Source of the DNA: Arthrobacter sp. E3
Lineage (GTDB): Bacteria; Actinomycetota; Actinomycetes; Actinomycetales; Micrococcaceae
Direction of reading: 5' to 3'
Assembly (NCBI RefSeq): GCF_017353415.1
Contig: NZ_JAFMPX010000020.1
Span: forward strand, 1 to 64,000
Length of the DNA stretch: 64,000 bases
Below the pieces are notes generated by a model that was given only the letters and a program-made list of their open reading frames with translations, was not told the DNA's origin and made no database searches. Positions 9,150 to 21,626 of this stretch are shown here, piece by piece; within the stretch, counting starts at the first letter, position 1; each line of letters opens with the position of its first letter. The position numbers and the translations under genes were made by a program.

Positions 9150-10319
9150 GTGACTTTTCCTGTGATCGGTGTAGTGGGCGGTGGACAGCTGGCCCGCATG
9201 ATGGCCCCTGCCGCCGTGGCCCTTGGTTTTGAATTGCGTGTCCTGGCTGAATCCCCGGAGGTGTGCGCTGTGGCAGTCGTTGCCCAGGCACCCGTGGGCG
9301 ACTACACGGACCTTGACGCTTTGCGCGGCTTTGCCCGTGGCGTTGACGTGCTCACTTTTGACCACGAACACGTCCCCAGCGACCACTTGCAAACGCTCAT
9401 CGCCGAAGGCGTGAACGTCCAGCCGCGTCCCGATGCGCTCATCAACGCCCAGGACAAACTGGTCATGCGCGCCGCCATTGAACGCCTTGGCCTGCCGAAC
9501 CCTGCCTGGGCAGCAGTGACCTCCGTGGCAGAAATCACAACTTTCGGTGACACGCACGGCTGGCCCGTGGTGCTGAAGATGCCGCGCGGTGGATACGACG
9601 GCAAGGGCGTCGCATTCCTGGGCAACGCCGAGAACGCCGCGGAATTCGCCCAGTGGTTCGATGCCATGAGCCCGCTCCTCGTGGAGGAAACTGTGGACTT
9701 CTCCCGCGAACTCTCCGCCCTGGTGGCCCGCACACCGTCCGGCGAGGCCAAGGCCTGGCCTGTGGCCGAGTCCATCCAGGTGGCAGGGGTGTGCGACGAA
9801 GTCATCGCTCCCGCCCCCGGCATCCCGGACGACGTCGCCACCCAAGCCCAGCAGGCCGCCCTGAAGATCGCCGCCGAGCTCGGTGTCACCGGCGTCATGG
9901 CTGCCGAACTGTTCGAAACACCCGGCCGCGGACCCGGCTACCTCGTCAACGAACTCGCCATGCGTCCGCACAACACAGGTCACTGGACCATGGACGGTGC
10001 CGTCACTAGCCAGTTCGAACAGCATCTGCGTGCCGTGCTTGACCTGCCCTTGGGTGCCACCGACGCACTCGGGGAGATCGTCGTCATGAAGAATTTCCTG
10101 GGCGGCGCCAACCAGGACCTGTTCAGCGCCTACCCTGCCGCTCTGGCAGCTGACCCGTCCGTCAAAGTGCACAGCTACGGAAAGTCAGTACGCCCCGGCC
10201 GCAAGATCGGCCACGTTAATTTGATTGGTTCCGGGAACGACGACATAGCCGCCGTCCGCGCCCGCGCCACCACCGTGGCAAACATCATCCGCGACGGAGC
10301 AGAAGGAGCACAACGATGA
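9150..10319 (+). CDS. purK: 5-(carboxyamino)imidazole ribonucleotide synthase (PurK)
   Basis: 389 aa, an ATP-grasp enzyme of de novo purine synthesis: AIR + ATP + bicarbonate to N5-CAIR. Visible marks are the N-terminal [13 protein letters not shown], the ATP-grasp glycine loop [22 protein letters not shown], and the C-terminal [17 protein letters not shown]. Length matches the family. The start is the GTG at 9150, with GGGGA just upstream at short spacing. The 3' end overlaps purE by ATGA (10316-10319), so the two are translationally coupled. Confidence 0.96.
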   Translation: MTFPVIGVVGGGQLARMMAPAAVALGFELRVLAESPEVCAVAVVAQAPVGDYTDLDALRGFARGVDVLTFDHEHVPSDHLQTLIAEGVNVQPRPDALINAQDKLVMRAAIERLGLPNPAWAAVTSVAEITTFGDTHGWPVVLKMPRGGYDGKGVAFLGNAENAAEFAQWFDAMSPLLVEETVDFSRELSALVARTPSGEAKAWPVAESIQVAGVCDEVIAPAPGIPDDVATQAQQAALKIAAELGVTGVMAAELFETPGRGPGYLVNELAMRPHNTGHWTMDGAVTSQFEQHLRAVLDLPLGATDALGEIVVMKNFLGGANQDLFSAYPAALAADPSVKVHSYGKSVRPGRKIGHVNLIGSGNDDIAAVRARATTVANIIRDGAEGAQR

Positions 10320-10915
10320 CACCAACCACCACCGCCGGGTCCGCCACGCCTTTGGTGGGCATTGTCATGGGCTCCGACTCAGATTGGCCCGTCATGGAAG
10401 CGGCCGCTGCGGCCCTGAGCGAGTTCAACATCCCCTTTGAAACGGATGTTGTCTCCGCCCACCGCATGCCCACGGAAATGATCGCCTACGGCCAGGACGC
10501 CGCCGCCCGCGGCATCAGGGTCATCATTGCAGGCGCCGGTGGCGCAGCCCACCTGCCCGGCATGCTTGCCTCCGTCACCACCCTTCCCGTGGTGGGTGTC
10601 CCCGTGCCGCTGAAGACCTTGGATGGCATGGATTCGCTGCTGTCAATCGTCCAGATGCCAGCAGGTGTCCCCGTAGCCGCCGTTTCCATCGGAGGTGCCC
10701 GCAACGCCGGCTTGTTGGCCGTGCGCATGCTTGCCTCCGGCACCGACGAACTTGCTCTGCACCTCGCTGGAAAACTTGTGGACTTTGCGCAGGCACTGAA
10801 AGACCAGGCCTCCGCCAAAGGCGCAGCACTGCGTGAAAAGGCCGGCGCAAGTTACCCGTTGGCGGTGCTGCCGAAGAAAAATGGCACGGCACTGGGTGTG
10901 AGCGAGGACGCATGA
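10316..10915 (+). CDS. purE: N5-carboxyaminoimidazole ribonucleotide mutase (PurE class I)
   Basis: 199 aa. It converts N5-CAIR to CAIR, directly after PurK. Visible motifs are [22 protein letters not shown] with the catalytic His, [14 protein letters not shown], and PLDG-like [19 protein letters not shown]. It has a slightly longer C-terminal tail than many PurE proteins. The gene overlaps purK (ATGA), and its own stop overlaps the ATG of the LCP gene (10912-10915), so three genes form one coupled unit. Confidence 0.96.
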   Translation: MTPTTTAGSATPLVGIVMGSDSDWPVMEAAAAALSEFNIPFETDVVSAHRMPTEMIAYGQDAAARGIRVIIAGAGGAAHLPGMLASVTTLPVVGVPVPLKTLDGMDSLLSIVQMPAGVPVAAVSIGGARNAGLLAVRMLASGTDELALHLAGKLVDFAQALKDQASAKGAALREKAGASYPLAVLPKKNGTALGVSEDA

Positions 10916-12561
10916 GTTTTGGCAGCCCCAAGGTCAACAAGGCCTCCAGCCGCCCGCCAGTGTTGACAAACCCAGTCCGGTACCCGGAATCGGCGTCTGC
11001 ACTCGTGCGCTCAAAACGAGCCTGGTTCCTGCTGCTGCTGACGCTTTTCCTGCCAGGCTCCGCACAAATCGTGGCCGGCAACAAACGGCTCGGCCGACTT
11101 GCCCTGGGCTGCACTTTCGCCGCCTGGGCACTGGTGATCATCGCCGTCGTGCTTGGTCTGCTCCAGCGCGAAACGCTGCTTAACCTTTTCACCAACCCAC
11201 TCACGTCCCTGCTGATCATTGTGGTGCTGGCCGCGGCGGCTGTGGGCTGGGCCGTGATGTTCCTGAACACGTTGAAGATCATCAGGCCCGCACTGCTGGC
11301 CCCCGGAATGCGTGGGCTGGTGGGCGCTGCGCTGGTGGTCCTCATGGTTGCCACAAGCGGCTCGTTGGGCTATGGGGCGTTCCTGATCAATTCAGGGCGA
11401 AACGCGATCACCAACATTTTCCAGACCGGTCCTGATATGTTGCCGGTGGACGGACGCTACAACTTCCTGGTGATGGGCGGGGATGCCGGCGCGGATCGCA
11501 GCGGGCGCCGGCCTGACTCGATCATCGTGGTCAGCGTCGATGCCAAGACTGGACAAGCGGCTACCATCAGCATCCCGCGCAACCTGCAAAACGCCCCGTT
11601 CTCCGTCAATTCACCACTGTGGGGCGTGTATCCGGAAGGCTATGACTGCGGCGACAACTGCATCATCAACTTCCTGTACACGGACGTCACCAACAACCAC
11701 CCAAAGCTGTATCCCAACGCCCCTGATCCTGGCGCCGCAGCCATGATGGATGCCGCCGGCGGCATTCTGGGGCTGTCAATCCAGGGATACGTACTCGTTG
11801 ACATGGCAGGTTTCTCCAAGCTCATCGACGCCCTGGGCGGGGTCACCATCGACGCCGGCGGCTGGGTCCCCATCAGCGGGGACGACGTCAACGGCACCGG
11901 CGACCACCTGCCGCCGACCGGCTGGATTGCCCCCGGGGTGCAGAAGCTCGACGGCTACCATGCACTTTGGTATGCCCGTTCGCGCCAGTGGGTCCTTGAA
12001 TACAACCGCAGTCAACGCCAGCAGTGCATCCAAGCCGCGATGCTGGCGCAGATGGATCCGGCCACGGTGCTGACAAAATTCAACGCCATTGCCGACGCCG
12101 GCGCAAAGGTCATTGAATCCGACCTGCCTGCCGGTCAGTTGGGCAGCTTCGTCTCATTGGCGCTGAAGTCAAAAAATCACGACCTGGCTCGTTTGACCAT
12201 TGGGCCTCCGGACTTCTCCCAAGACTTCCCCACGTATCCCGACTTCGACCAGATCCACCAGCGTGTCAAGGCCCTGCTCAACCCGGCGCCCGCCACACAG
12301 AACCCTGCCGCGCCGAAAACCAAGCCGGACGCTCCGGCACCTGATGCACCCGCCCCGGATGCCCCCGCCCCTGATGCACCTGCCCCTGATGCACCTGCCG
12401 AGCCGGCTCCCGAGGCTCCGGCTGTACCAGAACCAGCCCCTGCCGCACCCTCGACCAACCCGAACATCACCGAAGAATACTTGCAGCAACTGGCCATCAA
12501 CGGAGATGACGTGGCCTTGTCCGGGCTGCTGTCCAACAATGGGACATGCTCCCCGGGCTAG
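10912..12561 (+). CDS. LytR-CpsA-Psr (LCP) family cell-wall polymer ligase
   Basis: 549 aa. The N-terminal 150 residues hold several membrane helices, more than the single helix of a minimal LCP protein. The LCP domain runs from about residue 180 to 370: [10 protein letters not shown], the Arg-rich [23 protein letters not shown], and later [20 protein letters not shown]. The family transfers undecaprenyl-linked glycopolymers such as teichoic acid or arabinogalactan to peptidoglycan. The C-terminus carries five DAPAP-type repeats (about residues 474-495) and a Pro/Glu-rich stalk. It is coupled to purE by ATGA, a recurrent order in actinobacteria. The polymer substrate cannot be told from sequence. 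Confidence 0.93.
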   Translation: MSFGSPKVNKASSRPPVLTNPVRYPESASALVRSKRAWFLLLLTLFLPGSAQIVAGNKRLGRLALGCTFAAWALVIIAVVLGLLQRETLLNLFTNPLTSLLIIVVLAAAAVGWAVMFLNTLKIIRPALLAPGMRGLVGAALVVLMVATSGSLGYGAFLINSGRNAITNIFQTGPDMLPVDGRYNFLVMGGDAGADRSGRRPDSIIVVSVDAKTGQAATISIPRNLQNAPFSVNSPLWGVYPEGYDCGDNCIINFLYTDVTNNHPKLYPNAPDPGAAAMMDAAGGILGLSIQGYVLVDMAGFSKLIDALGGVTIDAGGWVPISGDDVNGTGDHLPPTGWIAPGVQKLDGYHALWYARSRQWVLEYNRSQRQQCIQAAMLAQMDPATVLTKFNAIADAGAKVIESDLPAGQLGSFVSLALKSKNHDLARLTIGPPDFSQDFPTYPDFDQIHQRVKALLNPAPATQNPAAPKTKPDAPAPDAPAPDAPAPDAPAPDAPAEPAPEAPAVPEPAPAAPSTNPNITEEYLQQLAINGDDVALSGLLSNNGTCSPG

Positions 12562-12649
12562 GCTGCTTGCGTAGGCAGTTGCCTTCGCAAGCACCGTCAA
12601 TCCGATCTCTAGCCAACCCGATCTGTAGTTTGTCTTGGACCAGGAGAAA

Positions 12650-13918
12650 ATGCCCATGTTTGCACTGACCAATGTTGTCCGCGACTACGCGTGGGGCTCC
12701 CGCACGGCCATCGCCGCACTGCTGGGCACTGAGCCAAGCGGGGGCCCCGAGGCAGAGCTGTGGATGGGTGCGCACGCCGATTCACCGTCCATTGCCACCA
12801 CACCCGAGGGGCCGGTGGCTCTTGACCAGCTGATCGCAGAGCACCCCCTGAGTACACTCGGCCAGGAGGCGCTTGATGCCTTTGGCGCCCAGCTGCCGTT
12901 CCTGGTCAAGCTGCTGGCAGCCGACACTGCGCTGTCACTGCAGGTGCACCCGAAGCTTGAGCGGGCGCGGGAGCGGTTTGCTGCCGAAGAGGCCGCCGGA
13001 ATTCCGCGCGATGCTCCACACCGCAGCTACAAGGATGCAAATCACAAGCCGGAAATGTTGTTTGCACTGACGAACTTCGAGGCGCTCTGCGGCTTTCGCC
13101 CCAGTGCCGAGGCTGCTGACTTGTTCAGCGCCGTGGTAAACGCCATTGCCGCCACCGGCGCCCGGATACCGGAACTGCTCCAGCAGGTTCAAATGACGCT
13201 GAACTCACGCATGGCCGAACACGCCGTGGTGCAGAGTGTTTTTGAAACCCTGTTGCAGGACGGTGGCGAAACCACCGCACTGCTTGAAACTGCAATCCCA
13301 GCCCTGGCAGCTGTAGCCGCCACTTCAGCAAACACGTTGCCTCCAGCCCTGGCCACAGTGGTTGAGCTGGCCGGGCAATACCCCAGCGACTCGGGCGTCT
13401 TGGCCTCCTTACTGTTGAACCGCGTGTCATTGGTCCCCGGTCAGGCCATGTACCTGCCGGACGGCAATATCCATGCCTACTTGAATGGCTTTGGCCTTGA
13501 AGTCATGGCCTGCTCGGACAACGTACTTCGCGGTGGGCTGACGGTAAAGCATGTGGACGTGCCGGAGCTACTGGCAACAGTGGATTTCATCCCCCGCGCC
13601 GTCCCCTTGGTGCCCTCCCGAGTCACCGATCTTGGCCAGCACCTTTGGGAACCGCCCGCTGCCGAGTTCACCCTGCAACGGGTGGAGATCGCCCCTGATT
13701 CTGCACCCGTGCCACTGCTGCAAAATGGACCGCTGCTGGTCCTGTCCGTCTCCGGTGCCGTGCTCCTTGATTCCCCGCGAAGCGACATGGTCCTGGCGCG
13801 GGGCTCATCGGTCTTTGTTCCGGCAGCGGAGAATCCTGTCATGGTCCACCCCCACGTGGATGCGGCCGGGGAAACTTCCGTGGTCTTCGCCGTCACCTGT
13901 GGAGCGTTCACCTCATGA
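12650..13918 (+). CDS. manA: Mannose-6-phosphate isomerase, class I
   Basis: About 422 aa. It interconverts mannose-6-P and fructose-6-P, supplying GDP-mannose for glycan synthesis. Visible motifs are VVRDYAWGSRTAI, the zinc-ligand SLQVHPKLERA (Gln and His), HKPEMLFALT (His/Glu) and DGNIHAYLNGFGLEVMACSDNVLRGGLT. AGGAG lies 3 nt before ATG 12650 and 9 nt before ATG 12656, so either Met could be the start. An in-frame TTA leucine codon is at 13409. The 3' end overlaps the next gene by ATGA. Placement near WhiB and LCP is conserved in actinobacteria. Confidence 0.95.
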   Translation: MPMFALTNVVRDYAWGSRTAIAALLGTEPSGGPEAELWMGAHADSPSIATTPEGPVALDQLIAEHPLSTLGQEALDAFGAQLPFLVKLLAADTALSLQVHPKLERARERFAAEEAAGIPRDAPHRSYKDANHKPEMLFALTNFEALCGFRPSAEAADLFSAVVNAIAATGARIPELLQQVQMTLNSRMAEHAVVQSVFETLLQDGGETTALLETAIPALAAVAATSANTLPPALATVVELAGQYPSDSGVLASLLLNRVSLVPGQAMYLPDGNIHAYLNGFGLEVMACSDNVLRGGLTVKHVDVPELLATVDFIPRAVPLVPSRVTDLGQHLWEPPAAEFTLQRVEIAPDSAPVPLLQNGPLLVLSVSGAVLLDSPRSDMVLARGSSVFVPAAENPVMVHPHVDAAGETSVVFAVTCGAFTS

Positions 13919-14907
13919 AACCCATCCTGCAAACTGCCGTCTGGGCACAGTTCCAGCGAAGCCTGGGCAAAACCGTTCACGAAGCGGAAGGGCCGGGCTG
14001 GAGTTTTCTGGCCGTCGAGGAAAAAACACCCCTAGGTACGTACCTGTACGCGCCGTACGGGCCATGCGCCGACGAGGAACCAGAACTGGCCCAGGCCATC
14101 GCCGAGCTTGCCGGTTTGGCCCGTTCCATCAAAGCCCACTACGTGCGGGTGGAACCTGCGGCCGCCGGGCTCGGCGCTGATGCCGCAGCCACCCTGATCG
14201 CCCACGGACTGCATCGCGCCCCAGCCGACGTGCAGCCACATCTGAGCTGGAAGGTCGACCTGCGCCAGGATGAGGACGCGCTGCTGAAGGGGATGCGCAG
14301 CACCAGCAGGAACTTGTTCCGCAACATTCACAAAAAGGGCGTCACTTTCGAGGTCTCCACAGATCCTGCGCAGCTGACCATCCTGCTTGGCTTCCTGCAC
14401 AAGGTCTCCAACCGTGCAGATTTCACGGCGCAATCAGATAACTACCTGCGTCACGCCGCCCAAGTTCTCATGCCTGCTGGCGCCGCCAAACTGTTCATCG
14501 CCAAGCTCGACGGCGAACCCATCGCAGCAGCCCTGTCCTACGACACGGCTGACACCCGCGTCTATGCGCACGCGGCAGCCGATGACGCGCACCGCAAGCT
14601 CAACGCGGGCATACCGCTGTTGGTGACCATGATGCTGGACGCGAAAGTCTCCGGTATCAGCGAGTTCGACATGTGGGGTGTCAGCCCCGAAGACGAGCCG
14701 GAGCACCCTTGGGCGGGTTTCTCCCGTTTCAAGCGTTCCTTCGGCGGAGCCGAGGTGGAATACCCGGGAACGTGGGACCTGCCCATCAACCAGGTCATGT
14801 ACACCGCCTACGCGGCAAGCCGCAAAGCACGGACGCTCCTGGTAGGTGCGCTGAAAACAGCACGCACCACGGCCAGAAGCGTCCAGGCAAAGCTCAAAAA
14901 GGGTTAA
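13915..14907 (+). CDS. FemAB/FemX-like aminoacyl-tRNA:peptidoglycan bridge ligase
   Basis: 330 aa. Tandem GNAT-like folds of the FemABX family are suggested by KPILQTAVWAQFQRSLG, YLYAPYGPC, DLRQDEDALLKGMRSTSRNLFRNIHKKGV and the C-terminal EFDMWGVSPEDEPEHPWAGFSRFKRSFGG, which is the family's hallmark end (G-F-x-x-F-K-x-x-F-G-G). Such enzymes add amino acids from tRNA to the lipid II stem or cross-bridge; Micrococcaceae have interpeptide bridges, which fits. Coupled to manA by ATGA. Which amino acid is added is unknown. Confidence 0.88.
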   Translation: MKPILQTAVWAQFQRSLGKTVHEAEGPGWSFLAVEEKTPLGTYLYAPYGPCADEEPELAQAIAELAGLARSIKAHYVRVEPAAAGLGADAAATLIAHGLHRAPADVQPHLSWKVDLRQDEDALLKGMRSTSRNLFRNIHKKGVTFEVSTDPAQLTILLGFLHKVSNRADFTAQSDNYLRHAAQVLMPAGAAKLFIAKLDGEPIAAALSYDTADTRVYAHAAADDAHRKLNAGIPLLVTMMLDAKVSGISEFDMWGVSPEDEPEHPWAGFSRFKRSFGGAEVEYPGTWDLPINQVMYTAYAASRKARTLLVGALKTARTTARSVQAKLKKG

Positions 14908-14942
14908 ACGCAGGTCTCAACAAGCTTGAATTCAAAAAAAGC

Positions 14943-14968
14943 AGCCCGGCGCTAGATTGCGCCGGGCT
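14943..14968. terminator. Bidirectional intrinsic terminator between FemAB-like gene and glpX
   Basis: A perfect 10-bp GC stem, AGCCCGGCGC / GCGCCGGGCT, with a 6-nt loop. It is followed by GTTTCTGTGTGT on the plus strand and by a seven-T run (the A run at 14934-14940) on the minus strand. It serves two convergent genes. Confidence 0.9.
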
Positions 14969-14979
14969 GTTTCTGTGTG

Positions 14980-16017
14980 TTAGTTCGGGCGGGCGTAGGT
15001 TTCCCACTTGTGCGCCTGGTGCTCGCCGTCGACGAAGCGGATGGTGCCGGACTTGGAGCGCATGACGATGGACTGCGTCAGCACCTTGCCCTTGTCGTAA
15101 CGCACGCCGCGCAACAGGTCGCCGTCGGTGATGCCCGTGGCGGCAAAGTAGCAGTTGTCGCTCGTGACGAGGTCGTTGGTGGACAGCACCCGGTCAAGGT
15201 CGTGCCCGGCATCGAGCGCCTTCTGCTTCTCGTCGTCGTCCGTGGGCCACAGACGGCCCTGGATGACGCCGCCGAGGGTCTTGATGGCGCAGGCCGCCAC
15301 GATGCCCTCGGGGGTACCGCCGATGCCCATGAGGGCATCGACGCCGGTGCCGGAACGTGCTGCGGCAATGGCGCCGGCCACGTCTCCGTCCAGAATGATC
15401 TTGGTGCGTGCCCCGGCATTGCGGATGTCCTGGATGAGGGGCTGGTGGCGGTCGCGGTCCAGGACCATGACGGTGAGCTGGTTGACCTTGACACCCTTGG
15501 CCTTGGCGATGAGGTGCAGGTTTTGCTTCACGGGAAGGCGCAGGTCAACCATGTCGGCGGCTTCCGGGCCGGTGACAAGCTTCTCCATGTAGAACACGGC
15601 GGAGGGGTCGAACATGGTGCCGCGTTCTGCGACAGCCAACACGGCCAGCGCGTTGTTGATGCCCATGGCAGTCAGGCGCGTGCCGTCAATGGGATCCACG
15701 GCAACATCGCACTCGGGGCCGGAGCCGTCGCCCACAACTTCACCGTTGTACAGCATGGGGGCTTCATCCTTCTCGCCCTCACCAATGACGACAACACCGT
15801 TGAAATGGACGGTTGAAAGAAGTGAGCGCATCGCATCTACTGCAGCGCCGTCGGCCAAGTTCTTTTCTCCAAAACCGACCCAGTGGCCTCCGGCAATGGC
15901 TGCTGCCTCGGTGACGCGCACCAGTTCAAGGGCAAGGTTGCGGTCCGGTTCGTCATCGCCCACGGCGAGTGAACGGGACAATTGCGAATAATTCATCTGC
16001 GATGTTTTGTTAGCCAC
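14980..16017 (-). CDS. glpX: Class II fructose-1,6-bisphosphatase (GlpX)
   Basis: 345 aa from GTG 16017; ATG 15996 would be the next choice but lacks a ribosome site. It hydrolyses fructose-1,6-bisphosphate in gluconeogenesis. Visible features are [31 protein letters not shown] with metal-binding acidic residues, [14 protein letters not shown] (the DPIDGT metal motif of the FBPase/IMPase superfamily) and [11 protein letters not shown]. Class II is the normal actinobacterial type. Divergent from the DUF4245 gene; transcription ends at the shared hairpin at 14943-14968. Confidence 0.96.
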   Translation of the reverse strand: MANKTSQMNYSQLSRSLAVGDDEPDRNLALELVRVTEAAAIAGGHWVGFGEKNLADGAAVDAMRSLLSTVHFNGVVVIGEGEKDEAPMLYNGEVVGDGSGPECDVAVDPIDGTRLTAMGINNALAVLAVAERGTMFDPSAVFYMEKLVTGPEAADMVDLRLPVKQNLHLIAKAKGVKVNQLTVMVLDRDRHQPLIQDIRNAGARTKIILDGDVAGAIAAARSGTGVDALMGIGGTPEGIVAACAIKTLGGVIQGRLWPTDDDEKQKALDAGHDLDRVLSTNDLVTSDNCYFAATGITDGDLLRGVRYDKGKVLTQSIVMRSKSGTIRFVDGEHQAHKWETYARPN

Positions 16018-16192
16018 GTGTAAACCCCATTGTTTAGGTTGTTGCAGGACTGCCGTGCGCGGCGGTGCGCACCCTGGCATTTCTTTACTTCTGAACCAAT
16101 CATAGGCGACGACGCCTCCCCCGCTGCGTGATGTGGCCCACGTCGGTAAGATCGTGGGAAAATTGTCCGCCTATTTCTGGGAAGATGGTGGG

Positions 16193-16840
16193 GTGAGTGA
16201 TTCCAGCCCCACCCCGCCCGTCAAGCCGGTTATTGCAGCCGGTGCCGCCAAACGGGCCAACGCTTCCGTGATTGGAATGCTGTTGGCCATGCTCTCGACT
16301 GTGGCTATTGTGCTGACCATTGTGTGGCTCAATCCGCAGCAAAAGGCGGATAATTACCGTACCCCCATCGACGTCGCCGCTGTTTCAGCGCACGCGTCTG
16401 AAACGGCTGGGTTCACTCCCGTGGCGCCCGTCCTGCCCGAGGGCTGGTCCGCCAACTACGCGCGATGGAATCCGGCCGCAGCCGACGGGGTCTCATTTTG
16501 GGACGTTGGCTACATTACGGCGAGCAACACTTTCATTGCCCTGCGCCAATCCGGCACCGCGAACCCCACCTGGACTGCCACCCAAACCGGAAATGCCCCT
16601 ATTACGGGAACCCGCACCGTTGACGGCAGTGATTGGGAACTCCGTGATAAACCTAAAGGTGAACGCAGCCTGGTGCTGGCCACCGGCGAAACCACCATCG
16701 TGTTGACCGGTGAAGCGGACTTCAAGGACTTCGATGTACTGGCTGCCAGCACCACCAAACTGCTTGCGGCCGAACACGCCAACCCGGCCCCCAGCAGCCC
16801 TGATCCCAACAGCACACCAACACAGAAGGACGGCAAATAA
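16193..16840 (+). CDS. DUF4245 family membrane-anchored protein
   Basis: 215 aa from GTG 16193; the frame is open further upstream (16133) but that part does not look coding. One membrane segment (about residues 25-47, ASVIGMLLAMLSTVAIVLTIVW) is followed by an extracytoplasmic domain with LPEGWSANYARWNP and GVSFWDVGYIT, characteristic of DUF4245. Its Pro/Ser/Thr-rich tail is typical of exported stalks. Its stop overlaps the ATG of the carbonic anhydrase (TAATG), so the two are co-translated. The function is unknown. Confidence 0.85.
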   Translation: MSDSSPTPPVKPVIAAGAAKRANASVIGMLLAMLSTVAIVLTIVWLNPQQKADNYRTPIDVAAVSAHASETAGFTPVAPVLPEGWSANYARWNPAAADGVSFWDVGYITASNTFIALRQSGTANPTWTATQTGNAPITGTRTVDGSDWELRDKPKGERSLVLATGETTIVLTGEADFKDFDVLAASTTKLLAAEHANPAPSSPDPNSTPTQKDGK

Positions 16841-17499
16841 TGCACGGTGGAGAAGACGGAAACATCAACGCTATTTCGGCTCATCCCCAGACGCCTGCAC
16901 AGGCCTGGGCGACGCTCATGGCAGGAAACGCCCGGTTTGTGGAGGCCAGCTCTTCCCACCCCAACCAGGACGCGGCGCGCCGCAGTTCCCTCGTCTCCAC
17001 CCAGCACCCGTTCGTCATGATCTTTGGCTGCTCGGACTCGCGCCTGGCCGCAGAAATCATCTTTGACCTGGGTCTCGGCGACGCCTTCGTGGTCCGCACC
17101 GCCGGCCATGTCATCGACAACACCGCTCTCGGCTCGCTCGAGTACGGCGTCGAATACCTGGGCGTGCCCCTGATCGTGGTCCTGGGCCACGACAGCTGCG
17201 GCGCCGTCACCGCCACGAAGGGCGCCGTTGCCACAGGCCAGATGCCGGCCGGCTTCATCCGCGACCTCGTCGAGCGCATCACTCCTTCAGTGCTGACCTC
17301 GCTGCGCAACGATCCGGACAGCACCATCGGCGACATGGTCGAGGAACACGTCAAGCAGACCGCCTTCCGCCTCGTGGAGAACTCCCCCATCATCGCCAGC
17401 GCCGTGGCCCGCCAAAAGACCGCAGTGGTCGGTTTGACTTACCGCCTCAACGACGGCCACGCCGACCTCGTCTACAGCAACGGCTCCATCGGCCTCTAG
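16840..17499 (+). CDS. Beta-class carbonic anhydrase
   Basis: 219 aa. It interconverts CO2 and bicarbonate. Zinc-site motifs are clear: MIFGCSDSRLAAE (Cys and the Asp/Arg dyad) and VLGHDSCGAVTATK (His and Cys), separated by about 55 residues as usual. VVRTAGHVID lies between them. The gene overlaps the DUF4245 stop. It could supply bicarbonate for carboxylations and, with fumarase next door, anaplerosis; that link is only contextual. Confidence 0.95.
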   Translation: MHGGEDGNINAISAHPQTPAQAWATLMAGNARFVEASSSHPNQDAARRSSLVSTQHPFVMIFGCSDSRLAAEIIFDLGLGDAFVVRTAGHVIDNTALGSLEYGVEYLGVPLIVVLGHDSCGAVTATKGAVATGQMPAGFIRDLVERITPSVLTSLRNDPDSTIGDMVEEHVKQTAFRLVENSPIIASAVARQKTAVVGLTYRLNDGHADLVYSNGSIGL

Positions 17500-17559
17500 C
17501 CTGCGCCTTGCCTGTCAGGGTACAGCGCAGTCTGGACGACTCAGCCAAGCACAGCAATA

Positions 17560-17601
17560 CCACGCACGACAGCGGCACTTGACTGCCGCCGTCGTGCGTG
17601 G
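17560..17601 (+). terminator. Strong hairpin after the carbonic anhydrase gene
   Basis: Arms CCACGCACGAC-A-GCGGCA and TGCCGC-C-GTCGTGCGTGG pair almost perfectly around a CTTGAC loop. The following bases are AAAAGCCC rather than a T run, so it is not a textbook intrinsic terminator; it may still end the carbonic anhydrase transcript or shape the fumC leader. Confidence 0.5.
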
Positions 17602-17677
17602 AAAAGCCCGGGGCACCTCGAGTCGGTGCGGTCCTTGTTTTTGTGGCTCTGCCCACGGCGGCGATATGGTGTAAGAC

Positions 17678-19108
17678 ATGACTGATACAGCTGCCGCTAG
17701 CGCACCAGAATTCCGTATTGAACATGACACCATGGGCGAGGTCCGGGTTCCGGCCAACGCCCTGTACAGCGCCCAGACGCAACGGGCCGTGGAAAACTTC
17801 CCCATCTCCGGCATGACGCTGGAGCCGGCCCACATCGCTGCTCTGGCCCTCATCAAGAAGGCCGCAGCCACCACTAACGCCGAACTGGGTGTCTTGGATC
17901 CTGGACTGGCCCGGGCCATTGAGGCAGCAGCCGATCTTGTGGCTGCTGGCGGCTACGAGGGCGACTTCCCGATCGACGTTTTCCAGACCGGCTCGGGCAC
18001 CTCCTCCAACATGAACATGAACGAGGTCTTGGCGACGCTGGCCAACAAGGCCCTGGCAGCTGCCAACTCCGATAAGAGCGTCCACCCCAACGACCACGTC
18101 AACGCCTCACAGTCCTCCAACGACGTGTTCCCCACCTCCGTGCACGTGGCAGCAACCTCCGCCCTGATCAACGGCCTGATCCCGGCCCTGGCCTACTTGG
18201 CCGAGTCCTTGGAGCGGAAGGAAGCCGAGTTCGCCACCGTGGTCAAGTCCGGCCGCACCCACTTGATGGATGCCACCCCCGTGACCCTGGGCCAGGAATT
18301 TGGCGGCTATGCTGCGCAGATCCGCTACGCCATTGAGCGCGTGGAATCCTCCCTGCCGCGCGTGGCCGAAGTCCCCCTCGGCGGCACCGCGGTTGGCACC
18401 GGCATCAACACCCCCGCCGGTTTCCCACAGCGCGTCATTGCCCTGCTGGCGCAGGAGACCGGCCTGCCACTCACTGAGGCCCGCAACCACTTCGAAGCCC
18501 AGGCCAACCGCGACGGACTCATTGAGGCCTCCGGCCAGCTGCGCAACATCGCCTACTCCATCATGAAGATCAGCAACGACCTTCGCTGGTTGGGATCAGG
18601 CCCCAACACCGGTCTGGGCGAGATCTCCATCCCCGACCTGCAGCCGGGCTCCTCCATCATGCCGGGCAAGGTCAACCCCGTGATCTGTGAGGCCGCCATC
18701 ATGGTCGCCGCCCAGGTCATCGGCAACGACACCACCATTGCCCTGTCCTCGACGAACGGCGCCTTTGAGCTGAACGTGGGCATCCCGGTCATGGCCGCCA
18801 ACCTGCTGCAGTCTATCCGCCTGCTCACCAACACCTCGCGCATCATGGCGGACAAGATGGTGGACGGACTCACCGCCAACGTGGAGCGTGCCCGTTTCCT
18901 GGCCGAGGCCTCCCCGTCGATCGTGACGCCACTGAATAAGTACATCGGATACGAAAACGGTTCCAAGATCGCCAAGCACGCCATCAAGGAGGGCCTGACC
19001 ATCCGTGAAGCCGTCCTGGCCCTGGGCTTCGTGGACCGCGGCGAGTTGACCATGGAGCAGCTCGACGCCGGCCTGGACGTGCTCGCCATGACCCGCGCGC
19101 CCCAATAA
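17678..19108 (+). CDS. fumC: Class II fumarate hydratase (fumarase C)
   Basis: 476 aa. It hydrates fumarate to malate in the TCA cycle. Visible features are [60 protein letters not shown] with active-site residues, [21 protein letters not shown], and the superfamily signature [11 protein letters not shown]. The length is typical for the iron-free class II enzyme. A strong terminator follows at 19204-19240. Confidence 0.97.
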   Translation: MTDTAAASAPEFRIEHDTMGEVRVPANALYSAQTQRAVENFPISGMTLEPAHIAALALIKKAAATTNAELGVLDPGLARAIEAAADLVAAGGYEGDFPIDVFQTGSGTSSNMNMNEVLATLANKALAAANSDKSVHPNDHVNASQSSNDVFPTSVHVAATSALINGLIPALAYLAESLERKEAEFATVVKSGRTHLMDATPVTLGQEFGGYAAQIRYAIERVESSLPRVAEVPLGGTAVGTGINTPAGFPQRVIALLAQETGLPLTEARNHFEAQANRDGLIEASGQLRNIAYSIMKISNDLRWLGSGPNTGLGEISIPDLQPGSSIMPGKVNPVICEAAIMVAAQVIGNDTTIALSSTNGAFELNVGIPVMAANLLQSIRLLTNTSRIMADKMVDGLTANVERARFLAEASPSIVTPLNKYIGYENGSKIAKHAIKEGLTIREAVLALGFVDRGELTMEQLDAGLDVLAMTRAPQ

Positions 19109-19203
19109 TAAGCCTGCACCGAGGGCGTGCCAGGCCGGCGGGGGCGGTGATAATTTCACGGCCCCTCGCTGACATGGCACGCCTTCGGCATCGCTGGACG
19201 ACG

Positions 19204-19250
19204 GCGGGAGGTCCCCTTTGATGCAAAGGAGACCTCCCGCTCGTTTGTTT
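19204..19250 (+). terminator. Intrinsic terminator after fumC
   Basis: GCGGGAGGTC-C-CCTTTG / CAAAGG-A-GACCTCCCGC forms a near-perfect stem of about 16 bp around ATG, followed by TCGTTTGTTT. Strong plus-strand terminator that also isolates the next gene. Confidence 0.88.
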
Positions 19251-19282
19251 AAATGCTGTGCCTAACAACACCTTCCGACAAT

Positions 19283-19319
19283 TTTGCACTCCTATAGAAA
19301 TAGTGCAAACTTTTACTTC

Positions 19320-19336
<17 letters not shown>
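19283..19336 (+). promoter_or_regulatory. Palindromic operator (three half-sites) at the TetR gene promoter
   Basis: TTTGCACT (19283-19290) and AGTGCAAA (19302-19309) form a perfect 8-bp inverted repeat with an 11-bp spacer; a third AGTGCAAA is at 19329-19336, just inside the coding region. TATAGA (19293-19298), a possible -10, lies in the spacer. The layout suggests autorepression by the downstream TetR protein. This is inferred from sequence alone. Confidence 0.65.
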
Positions 19337-21598
<2,262 letters not shown>

Positions 21599-21626
21599 GG
21601 CATAGCAGCCCAAAAAAAGGAAAATC

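Noticed and set aside
14977-15816. Long plus-strand reading frame opposite glpX, and similar ones opposite terC, purK and DUF255 genes
   Set aside because: High-GC shadow frames: they have no conserved domains, while the opposite strand codes for well known proteins with intact motifs.
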